This document shows, in pieces, positions 1 to 6,372 of a DNA stretch of 6,372 nt; position 1 is the first letter of the stretch, and every line of letters begins with the position of its first letter. The stretch covers positions 1 through 6,372 of the forward strand of contig JALNZC010000084.1 in NCBI GenBank assembly GCA_023229525.1. Direction: 5' to 3'. The position numbers were made by a program, and so were the translations under genes. The notes under the pieces were generated by a model that saw only the letters and a program-made list of their open reading frames with translations, was not told the DNA's origin and did not search any database. Source of the DNA: Bacteroidales bacterium (GTDB lineage: Bacteria > Bacteroidota > Bacteroidia > Bacteroidales > FEN-979).

Positions 1-1634
1 TCATTGATAAATTCAGAACTCAAATTATAGACGTCAGCTTCTATTTCAACAGACTCAATTTCATCTATTTTGTTATCTATTCTTATCCTGAAGAAACTTT
101 TATCCTCTTTTACAGCCATATAATGGACTATTTTATTGATCAACCTGTCAAATGCAGTATGATCCTGTACCTTGATAAAATCAGCTATCCTCCATCTCCA
201 AATATTTTCCCCTGTTATCACACCGATTTTTCTATCAGAATTCGGAAGGAAGATAAATAATGGATTCGTTGTGACTACTGCACCTACTTTTTGATAGAAA
301 AGGATTTCGGACAGTGGGCTGGTTTGATAAACTCCAAAAGGAGATTGGAGAGGGGGAAAATCATTGAAAAGCAAATTGTCATTTTTCTCAAGGGTGAACA
401 GTGAGAATCCTTCATTTACCCTGGCCTGGACCTCGGTGAAGCTGGACGGTTTAGTATTGATTATCAAACCGGTTTTCAAATTATTAAATGCATTTATATC
501 TGAATGCGAGCCCAGTATAAAAAGTAATGAGGTCTTAGCTTTCGCCAGATTATTCAGATTTGACAGGCCGGAAAGAGAAGGCAACTGATAAAGAATAATG
601 AGGTCAAACTTATCTGCCGGGGTATTGAAATCATCAACCCTGAATTGCCCGATATCAAAACGAGAAGAACCTTCCAAAGCCTGGATAATGGATGTGATAT
701 CAGGGTGAGGGGCATCATATAGAATCGCTATTTTCTGTCTGTTATCAATAACCTCCACAAAGAAATCGCGGCGGTTATTCATTTTATTTATCTCTCCTTC
801 CAACGGATCTATTTGCACCGTATATCTGAAATCTCCGGATTTTACGGCTTCGATCAGGAACGTTGTTTTTACCAATGACCGATCTTCCTTGGATATAATT
901 TCTTTACTGTCCAAAAGTTGGGATCCACGGTAAAGATTAACTTTGAATTTGAGACCGTTGACTTTATCCATTTCGGATAAGATTTCAACGGGAAACTGAT
1001 CCCCCTTATACACCGTTTTACTAACGGTTATTTTCCGGATCAAGAGGTCTTTATTTACATTAGTATCTCCAAGGGCAATTGAATAAATCGGGAAATTGAT
1101 TTTACGGGCTGCATAATATGGATCGATCCCCTTATTATAAAGGCCATCAGTGGCAATAATCATAGCGCCGGTATTTCGGTTGGAAAAACGGTTTTCAACT
1201 TCCAGGAAAAATGAAGCAATATCGGTTTCTTTTTCAGAGAAATTGGTGTTCAGACCCTTCGAGAGTTTATCCCCGAAGGAATATGTTTTGACTTCACATT
1301 TTTTCTGAAGGGAGGCAATTAAATGGTTCAAATGCTCACGGTACGCTGTGCGGTAAAATGTTGAATCTCCGGAAAGGACGATGGAAGCTGAATTATCAAT
1401 TCCTATAACAACGATTGGTTTTTCGATTGTTGTAATATTTTGTTTTATCAGGGGTGAAAGGAGCAGAATGGCGATGATGGAAACAGAGAGGAACCGGAAC
1501 CCCATCATTGTCCAGATGAGCCGCGGTGAATCTTTCCTCTTTTTATCGAAAAAATAAAGGATAAATGCAAAAAGTGCACCTATTAAAAGGCAAAGAAAGA
1601 TAAAACCGGAAGGGTATTCAAAAACAATTCCCAA
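1..1634 (-). CDS. Membrane-anchored VWA-domain protein, 3' end cut by window edge
   Basis: A single uninterrupted minus-strand frame of 544 codons runs off the left edge, so the C-terminus is missing. Numbering from a TTG at 1632-1634, two hydrophobic helices lie at about residues 9-29 and 44-63. The loop between them is basic (DKKRK), which by the positive-inside rule puts the rest of the protein in the periplasm. A VWA domain follows (about 72-190) with a complete MIDAS set: DNSAS (D80, S82, S84), a likely T137, and D163 in ATDG. Next come a probable beta-sandwich (about 195-297) and an alpha/beta segment (about 298-480, with PHPDI at 309-313) resembling the class I glutamine-amidotransferase-like fold, though no nucleophilic Cys is visible. 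I recognise this layout from uncharacterised Bacteroidota proteins of roughly 700 residues, so perhaps 150 residues are lost. Its role is unknown; VWA domains usually bind proteins through a divalent metal. The gene starts 14 bases after fabG stops and probably shares its transcript. The start is uncertain: the first in-frame ATG falls after the first helix, so a TTG, ATA or ATT start, or a small sequence error, is needed. Confidence 0.85.
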   Translation of the reverse strand, partial: MGIVFEYPSGFIFLCLLIGALFAFILYFFDKKRKDSPRLIWTMMGFRFLSVSIIAILLLSPLIKQNITTIEKPIVVIGIDNSASIVLSGDSTFYRTAYREHLNHLIASLQKKCEVKTYSFGDKLSKGLNTNFSEKETDIASFFLEVENRFSNRNTGAMIIATDGLYNKGIDPYYAARKINFPIYSIALGDTNVNKDLLIRKITVSKTVYKGDQFPVEILSEMDKVNGLKFKVNLYRGSQLLDSKEIISKEDRSLVKTTFLIEAVKSGDFRYTVQIDPLEGEINKMNNRRDFFVEVIDNRQKIAILYDAPHPDITSIIQALEGSSRFDIGQFRVDDFNTPADKFDLIILYQLPSLSGLSNLNNLAKAKTSLLFILGSHSDINAFNNLKTGLIINTKPSSFTEVQARVNEGFSLFTLEKNDNLLFNDFPPLQSPFGVYQTSPLSEILFYQKVGAVVTTNPLFIFLPNSDRKIGVITGENIWRWRIADFIKVQDHTAFDRLINKIVHYMAVKEDKSFFRIRIDNKIDEIESVEIEADVYNLSSEFIN

Positions 1635-1648
1635 CGATAATGCATTTA

Positions 1649-2401
1649 TTATGTATGAAGGCCGCCGCAAACAGTAATCGCCTGACCGGTGATGTAAGCA
1701 CTCAGATCGGATGCCAGAAAAAGGGCAAGATTTGCTACATCATCGGGAGTTCCAGGACGTTTCAATGGGATATCCTGAATCCATTTTTCGCGGGATTCCT
1801 GTGGTATCCTGGCCGTCATCTCTGTTTCGATAAAACCAGGCGCTATAGCATTACAACGGATATTTCTTGATCCCAGTTCCTGTGCCATAGATTTTGTAAA
1901 TCCAATGATACCTGCTTTAGAGGCGGAATAATTAGATTGCCCATTATTTCCTTCAATTCCGACAACCGAACTCATATTAATAATGGAACCAAACCGTTGT
2001 TTGATCATCACTTTCTGGATGGCTTTTGTAAGATTAAACACGGATTTTAGATTGACGTTAATAACCTTGTCCCAATCCGATTCAGTCATCCGGAGGAGGA
2101 GGTTATCCCGGGTAATACCTGCATTGTTAACCAGGATGTCGATAGTAGGAAAATCTTCAGTGACAAAGACGATCAGTTGTTCACTATCTGCAAATGAACT
2201 GGCATCAGAAGCATATCCCCTGGCTTTTACACCGCAGGTCATGAGTTCCTGTTCAAGTTTCCGGGATTCATCATTATAGACAATGTCGGAAAAAGCGATA
2301 TCAGCGCCATGGTAAGCAAACTTTAATGCAATCGCTTTGCCGATTCCCCGGTTTGCACCAGTAATCAGGGCAGTTTTTCCTTCAAGCAATTTTATGCTCA
2401 T
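1649..2401 (-). CDS. fabG: 3-oxoacyl-[acyl-carrier-protein] reductase FabG
   Basis: This cytoplasmic short-chain dehydrogenase/reductase reduces 3-oxoacyl-ACP to 3-hydroxyacyl-ACP with NADPH in each round of type II fatty-acid elongation. At 250 residues it matches the usual FabG length and is complete. The Rossmann nucleotide-binding motif TGANRGIG is at residues 14-21; R18 matches the Arg that favours NADP in FabG. NNAG is at 92-95. The catalytic tetrad is intact: N117, S145, Y158 and K162, with the classical YSASK spacing. The PGFIETEMT substrate-loop motif follows at about 188-196, and the C-terminus has the GG near the end typical of FabG. The ATG at 2399-2401 is preceded by an AAGGA sequence and a promoter, and both support this start. 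The VWA gene follows after 14 bases. Many SDR enzymes look alike, so a different oxoacyl or polyol substrate is possible, but the motifs and length fit FabG best. Confidence 0.93.
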   Translation of the reverse strand: MSIKLLEGKTALITGANRGIGKAIALKFAYHGADIAFSDIVYNDESRKLEQELMTCGVKARGYASDASSFADSEQLIVFVTEDFPTIDILVNNAGITRDNLLLRMTESDWDKVINVNLKSVFNLTKAIQKVMIKQRFGSIINMSSVVGIEGNNGQSNYSASKAGIIGFTKSMAQELGSRNIRCNAIAPGFIETEMTARIPQESREKWIQDIPLKRPGTPDDVANLALFLASDLSAYITGQAITVCGGLHT

Positions 2402-2406
2402 TTGGT

Positions 2407-2411
2407 TCCTT
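2407..2411 (-). promoter_or_regulatory. Weak Shine-Dalgarno-like site of fabG
   Basis: The minus strand reads AAGGA, with five bases between it and the fabG ATG. The spacing is short but usable. Bacteroidota often initiate without a strong Shine-Dalgarno sequence, so this may contribute little. It does support the ATG at 2401 as the start. Confidence 0.4.
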
Positions 2412-2417
2412 ATTTTT

Positions 2418-2449
2418 GCAAAGATAGAAATTAGGTAAATTCAACGAAA
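2418..2449 (-). promoter_or_regulatory. Bacteroidota-type primary sigma promoter of fabG
   Basis: On the minus strand, TATCTTTGC at 2426-2418 matches the Bacteroidota -7 consensus TAnnTTTG exactly. Nineteen bases upstream, TTTC at 2449-2446 matches three of the four bases of the -33 TTTG element. Transcription would start a few bases downstream, near 2412, giving a leader of only about 10 bases before the fabG ATG. The site lies wholly in the gap after the phosphorylase stop codon. fabG and the VWA gene can therefore be transcribed independently of the glycogen gene. No operator or riboswitch-like structure is visible in the gap. Confidence 0.72.
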
Positions 2450-2460
2450 GGATTATTCCA

Positions 2461-5400
2461 TTAAATCCAACGGATAAGATTAAAATCTTGTCTGTGAGGT
2501 AAGAGGGGACTTTTTGGGAATAAGCGGAACACAAAATCATGAACTCCCGCTTGATTTATCGGGATATTACAAATGAAGGAGACTATATTTTTTTCGGATC
2601 GTTCCAGTACCATCTCTTCAATGAAATCAGGTTCTTTTACTTCGTCATTTACTTTTTTACCAAAGACCACCTCTATGCCGATATCCGTACCTGATAATTC
2701 ATTCAAATCGAGGACAATCTCCGCTTTAAACGATTCTCCAAGTGACAGTGGTTTCTGATTTGAGTCGGGGACTTTTACTGAAAGTACTTCTATACTATCC
2801 CACCCTCTTGCCACTTTTCTCTTCCAACTGGCTATATGGCGGGCCATTTCATAATTCTTACCCGAAATGATCTTTGACCGTTTGAATAGAGGATTGTAAT
2901 ATTGCCGGATATAATCATCAAGCTGTCTTTTCATTGTGAAATGAGGAGCAATCTCCGAGATGGTATTTTTAATATAGGAGACCCATCGTTCAGGGACATT
3001 AAGATCATTTATATCATAAAAAATCGGAATGATTTCTTCTTCAAGTAATGAATAAATAATCTCTGCATCCAACTCATCCTGAAACAAGGGATTATCGTAT
3101 GTAGATTCTTCCTGAAGCGCCCAACCGGCATCGGACCGATAACCTTCCGCCCACCAACCATCTAAAACGCTGAAGTTAATAACACCGTTCATAACTGCTT
3201 TTTCACCGCTGGTTCCTGATGCCTCGAGTGGTCTGGTCGGTGTGTTTAACCAGATATCTACTCCTTTGATCAGATATTTGGCTAATTCCATGTCATAATT
3301 TTCAACAAATAAAACCTTCCCAAGGTATTCAGGCATCCGGGATATCTCAAAGATCCGTTTGATCAGATCCTGACCGGCTTTATCATTTGGATGTGCTTTC
3401 CCTGCAAAAACAAACTGAACCGGTTTTTCTTTATTATTTACGATCCGTGAAAGACGGTCAAGATTACTGAAAAGCAAGTGTGCCCTTTTATACGTAGCGA
3501 ACCTACGTGCGAAACCAATGGTGAGCGCAGTCGGCTTTGCGGCCTCCCTGATTTTAAAAATGAGTTTCGGGTTCTCATGACGTAGTGTCATATCGCTATA
3601 TAATCGTTGCAATAAGTACTCCGTCATCTGGGCTTTTTGCTTAAGCTTGGTTTTCCATATCGTTTCATCATCAACATGATGGATCTTTTTCCAATAGATT
3701 GGATTGGATTGATCTTCTAAAAACCCTTCACCAAATTCCTTACTATATAGCTGTTGCCATGATTTTGCCGTCCATGTCGGGAAATGTACTCCGTTTGTAA
3801 CATAACCGATATGTAATTCTTTGGCATAATATCCAGGGTAGAGCTTGCAAAACATATCACGGGTTACCCGTCCGTGAATTTTACTCACACCATTTATATC
3901 CTGTGATAATTTTGCGGCAAGAGCGCTCATAGAAAAAACTTCATTCGGATCGTTATCAACCATTCGGCCAAGATTCATAAATTGCTCCCATTTCAGGGAT
4001 AAGTGATCAGGATAATGAGAAAGATAACGACGTAGAAGGTCTTCAGGAAAGGTATCGTGACCTGCCGGAACCGGTGTATGGGTTGTAAATAGTGTCGATG
4101 ATCGCACAACCTCCATGGCTTGTGGGAAAGTAAGTTTTTCATTTTGAATAAGTTTCCGCAATCGTTCAATGCCAATAAACGCAGAATGACCTTCATTACT
4201 ATGATAGAGATCGGGTTTAATTCCCATAGAGTCAAGCATCCGTATTCCACCGATACCCAGCAATAATTCCTGACGGAGCCTGTTTTCGTTATCTCCTCCA
4301 TATAACTGATGGGTTATACTGCGGTCCATTTCCTCATTATCATCTATGTCAGTATCCATCAGGAATAATGGAACCCTTCCCACATCGCATCTCCAGACTT
4401 TGGCATACAGTGTTCTTCCGGGGAGAGCAAAAGAAATCTTCAACCAGCTACCCTGGTCATCGCGGATCGGAATCAAAGGCAGATGGGTAAATTTCTGGGG
4501 TGCATAACTGGCGATCTGATCACCAAAAATGGAGAGGGATTGTTTGAAATATCCGTAACGATAAAGAAGGCCAACACCGACGATATTTACATTGGAATCA
4601 CTGGCTTCCTTGAGGTAATCACCTGCCAGCATTCCCAAACCTCCCGAAAATATTTTAATGGTATCATGCAAGCCATATTCCATGCTGAAGTAGGCCACCA
4701 TCTCGCGTGGCTTCTCTGCTCCTTTAGCTATGTACGCATCAAATTTGAAAATGACCTTATTCAGCTTATTGACAAATTTCTCGTTATTACTTAAATCCTG
4801 AAGCTCCTTAAACGAGAGGGATTCAATCAGTGCAATCGGGTTGAATTTAAGATCGTACCACCGTTGTTTATGAATCATTTCAAAAAGTTCCGATCCTTCA
4901 TAATTCCAAGACCACCAAATGTTTTTGGCCAGTTTTTCGAGACCTTTCAAATTCTCGGGGATACTTTGTTGGATCAATACTTTTTTCCAATCCGGTTTAA
5001 TATCAATCAGTCGTTTTGATGACATGGTCAATACCTGTGGTTGTTTACCGGCGTATAATTCGGCCCTGGATTCAGTGATTTCCAATGTATCTGAATAGGC
5101 TTCCTTATAATGGTCAATTAAATTACTCCACAGTACGGATCTTGAAATTTCGTATGCCTTGATCCTGATTTTGATGATCTCTTTCTCAGTCTTGTTGCTG
5201 CAGTTTATGATGGTCTTTACGATCTCATCGACAACTTCTTTTTCATTATCATCATTTCTATCTATGATTGTTGTACATTCCCTGATTGAGGGAAACAACG
5301 ATTTCACCCATTGCCCGAACCCTGAAAGTGAGGTTGTAACCGTTGGAATATGAAATGAAAGACTTTCCAGGGCAGCATATCCCCAAGGTTCATAATAGGA

Positions 5401-6372
5401 AGGGTAAACCGTTCCGTCGAAACCAATTAAAAGGTCATAATAATTCAGGTTAAAAACACCATCAGAACCATTCAGATATACAGGGGCATAGATTATTTTT
5501 ACCCTGTCTTCAGGTTTGTTTAACAGTCCATTTTCTCTAATTCGTCTCAGAATCAGATCATTTTCAGGTTCTGATAATACATGGGTCAGAGATTCATCCA
5601 TGCGTTGATAACTCTGAGAGGGAGCTGCAATTCGTTCGAGCAGATCTTTCCGGGGCCCACTCTGGGCCGTAGGGAAGGCGATCATAGCAATGAACGTTTG
5701 CTGAAGTTTGGTTTGTTTATTCAGTAATCCGAGTGCGTCAATGAATAAATCCACACCCTTATTATAGAATTCATATCTTCCGCTGTTAAAAATGAGGATA
5801 CTGTCAGGAGGAAGTACCTGGCCTGTCAGGGCTTGGGCGATTTGCAATACTTTTTCCCGGGCATGGAGCCGTTTTTCATTATAATCTTCCTTAACCGGAA
5901 CAAAAGAATCATTGAATCCGTCGGGAGTCAGCATATCCACTTCCTTTTCAAGAAAATGGGCGCATTCATTGCTGGTTATCTGGCTAACAGTGGTAAAGTA
6001 ATCGGATTCGTGGGCTGCCAACTTTTCCAAAGAAAATTTTGCCATAACGTTAAACTGTTTGGCAATTGTTTCAGCGTTGAAATTGTCAAAATTTTTATAC
6101 AAGGGCAACCTGTTCGCGGCGATGGAACGCCCCACAACAGTTCCATGTGTTGTAAAAACAGTGCCGATCTGGGGTACCCGTTCTTTGAGATATAATATCC
6201 CGGTTGCGGTCAGCCATTCATGAAATTGAGCAATGATTTTATCCAGGTGGGAAAGATTGAAATTATAAAAGCTTTCCATGACCTTACCTGCAGCATATCC
6301 AAAGAGCGCCGGTTCAACATAATTCCAATCACCACTGAGTGAATCAAGTTTATATCGTTCCCAGAAATGGGC
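2461..6372 (-). CDS. glgP: Glycogen synthase (GT3) / alpha-glucan phosphorylase (GT35) fusion, 5' end cut by window edge
   Basis: 1303 residues are visible. The frame stays open to the right edge, and the residues before the ATG at 6277-6279 (WERYKLDSLSGDW, then FGYAAGKV) are typical GT3 sequence, so that ATG is internal. Roughly 100-150 N-terminal residues are probably missing. Numbering from that Met, the GT3 module (to about 400) transfers glucose from a nucleotide sugar to glycogen. It keeps THGTVVGR (R51), GRYEFYNKG (R168, K174) and YYEPWGYAALE (E297 and E305, the E-x7-E motif), matching the catalytic Arg, Lys and Glu of yeast glycogen synthase. A DUF3417-like segment (about 440-500, NIWWSWNYE) precedes the phosphorylase (about 525-1150). 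That module has THTPVPAGH, the phosphate-binding ARRFATYKR (925-932) and GTSGEK, with K1027 as the PLP lysine; it releases glucose-1-phosphate from alpha-1,4-glucan. A beta-rich tail ends in LIRWI. The phosphorylase half belongs to the bacterial/archaeal AgpA-like subgroup rather than the muscle/MalP type. The protein is cytoplasmic, with no membrane segment. Whether the synthase uses UDP- or ADP-glucose cannot be told. Confidence 0.93.
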   Translation of the reverse strand, partial: AHFWERYKLDSLSGDWNYVEPALFGYAAGKVMESFYNFNLSHLDKIIAQFHEWLTATGILYLKERVPQIGTVFTTHGTVVGRSIAANRLPLYKNFDNFNAETIAKQFNVMAKFSLEKLAAHESDYFTTVSQITSNECAHFLEKEVDMLTPDGFNDSFVPVKEDYNEKRLHAREKVLQIAQALTGQVLPPDSILIFNSGRYEFYNKGVDLFIDALGLLNKQTKLQQTFIAMIAFPTAQSGPRKDLLERIAAPSQSYQRMDESLTHVLSEPENDLILRRIRENGLLNKPEDRVKIIYAPVYLNGSDGVFNLNYYDLLIGFDGTVYPSYYEPWGYAALESLSFHIPTVTTSLSGFGQWVKSLFPSIRECTTIIDRNDDNEKEVVDEIVKTIINCSNKTEKEIIKIRIKAYEISRSVLWSNLIDHYKEAYSDTLEITESRAELYAGKQPQVLTMSSKRLIDIKPDWKKVLIQQSIPENLKGLEKLAKNIWWSWNYEGSELFEMIHKQRWYDLKFNPIALIESLSFKELQDLSNNEKFVNKLNKVIFKFDAYIAKGAEKPREMVAYFSMEYGLHDTIKIFSGGLGMLAGDYLKEASDSNVNIVGVGLLYRYGYFKQSLSIFGDQIASYAPQKFTHLPLIPIRDDQGSWLKISFALPGRTLYAKVWRCDVGRVPLFLMDTDIDDNEEMDRSITHQLYGGDNENRLRQELLLGIGGIRMLDSMGIKPDLYHSNEGHSAFIGIERLRKLIQNEKLTFPQAMEVVRSSTLFTTHTPVPAGHDTFPEDLLRRYLSHYPDHLSLKWEQFMNLGRMVDNDPNEVFSMSALAAKLSQDINGVSKIHGRVTRDMFCKLYPGYYAKELHIGYVTNGVHFPTWTAKSWQQLYSKEFGEGFLEDQSNPIYWKKIHHVDDETIWKTKLKQKAQMTEYLLQRLYSDMTLRHENPKLIFKIREAAKPTALTIGFARRFATYKRAHLLFSNLDRLSRIVNNKEKPVQFVFAGKAHPNDKAGQDLIKRIFEISRMPEYLGKVLFVENYDMELAKYLIKGVDIWLNTPTRPLEASGTSGEKAVMNGVINFSVLDGWWAEGYRSDAGWALQEESTYDNPLFQDELDAEIIYSLLEEEIIPIFYDINDLNVPERWVSYIKNTISEIAPHFTMKRQLDDYIRQYYNPLFKRSKIISGKNYEMARHIASWKRKVARGWDSIEVLSVKVPDSNQKPLSLGESFKAEIVLDLNELSGTDIGIEVVFGKKVNDEVKEPDFIEEMVLERSEKNIVSFICNIPINQAGVHDFVFRLFPKSPLLPHRQDFNLIRWI
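4945..5079 (-). other. Junction between synthase and phosphorylase modules
   Basis: This stretch encodes about 45 residues linking the two enzymes (residues 401-445 from the Met at 6279). It contains an in-frame ATG at 5023-5025, giving MSSKRLIDIKPDWKKV just before the DUF3417-like region. The sequence from this Met resembles the N-terminus of stand-alone Bacteroidota phosphorylases, and the polypeptide from here to the stop is 854 residues, close to the length of those enzymes. This suggests that two adjacent genes were joined by loss of a stop codon, with the old start kept as an internal Met. No clear Shine-Dalgarno sequence precedes it, so separate translation from here is only a possibility. 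Confidence 0.5.

Noticed and set aside
364..588. Plus-strand open frame of 74 codons
   Set aside because: It lies wholly inside the minus-strand VWA gene and its product resembles nothing I recognise.
1584..1645. Short frame of 20 codons from the ATG just after fabG
   Set aside because: It stops after 20 codons and overlaps the start of the VWA frame. It matters only as a hint that the VWA start may have been shifted.
1640..1870. Plus-strand open frame of 76 codons over the fabG end
   Set aside because: Antisense to fabG, whose motifs cover the region; no domain is seen in the plus-strand product.
1983..2279. Plus-strand open frame of 98 codons
   Set aside because: Antisense to the catalytic core of fabG.
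2402..2460. Rho-independent terminator after the phosphorylase gene
   Set aside because: Only a 3-bp inverted repeat (GGA/TCC) is visible and no T-run follows it, so a terminator is not supported.
3993..4301. Minus-strand open frame of 102 codons in another frame
   Set aside because: It overlaps conserved phosphorylase sequence, including THTPVPAGH, in the true frame.
4483..4794. Plus-strand open frame of 103 codons
   Set aside because: Antisense to the phosphorylase module; no recognisable product.
5833..6195. Plus-strand open frame of 120 codons
   Set aside because: Antisense to the GT3 module, which is conserved here.
6277..6279. ATG as the start of the synthase-phosphorylase gene
   Set aside because: The same frame stays open to the right edge and encodes conserved GT3 sequence upstream of this Met, so it is internal.

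Overview
The window looks like ordinary chromosome from a member of the Bacteroidota, probably a Bacteroidia-type lineage. Three things point there. A promoter with the Bacteroidota TAnnTTTG-type -7 element lies upstream of fabG. A glycogen synthase of the GT3 family is fused to a GT35-type alpha-glucan phosphorylase. There is also a membrane-anchored von Willebrand A (VWA) protein of a type I recognise from Bacteroidota genomes. The genus cannot be read from the sequence. All three genes are on the minus strand and fill nearly the whole window, with no gene-free stretch longer than 59 bases.

From right to left, in the direction of transcription: (1) 6372-2461 is the bulk of a very large bifunctional glycogen-metabolism protein. 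It has a GT3 glycogen synthase module, then a DUF3417-like segment, then a PLP-dependent alpha-glucan phosphorylase. Its N-terminus lies beyond the right edge. (2) A 59-base gap (2402-2460) holds a promoter and a weak ribosome-binding site. (3) 2401-1649 is fabG, a complete 250-residue 3-oxoacyl-ACP reductase with every catalytic residue. (4) Fourteen bases later a long open frame begins and runs to the left edge (1634-1). It encodes a two-helix membrane protein with a VWA domain carrying a complete metal-binding (MIDAS) motif. It is easy to miss because it has no stop codon inside the window and no ATG at its start.

The first gene serves storage-polysaccharide metabolism: it can plausibly both build and phosphorolyse alpha-1,4-glucan. 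fabG has its own promoter and serves the reductive step of fatty-acid elongation. The VWA gene follows so closely that it is probably co-transcribed with fabG, but no functional link is evident. No RNA genes, mobile elements, CRISPR arrays or long repeats were seen. The points most worth checking are the layout of the synthase-phosphorylase fusion and the ambiguous start of the VWA gene.
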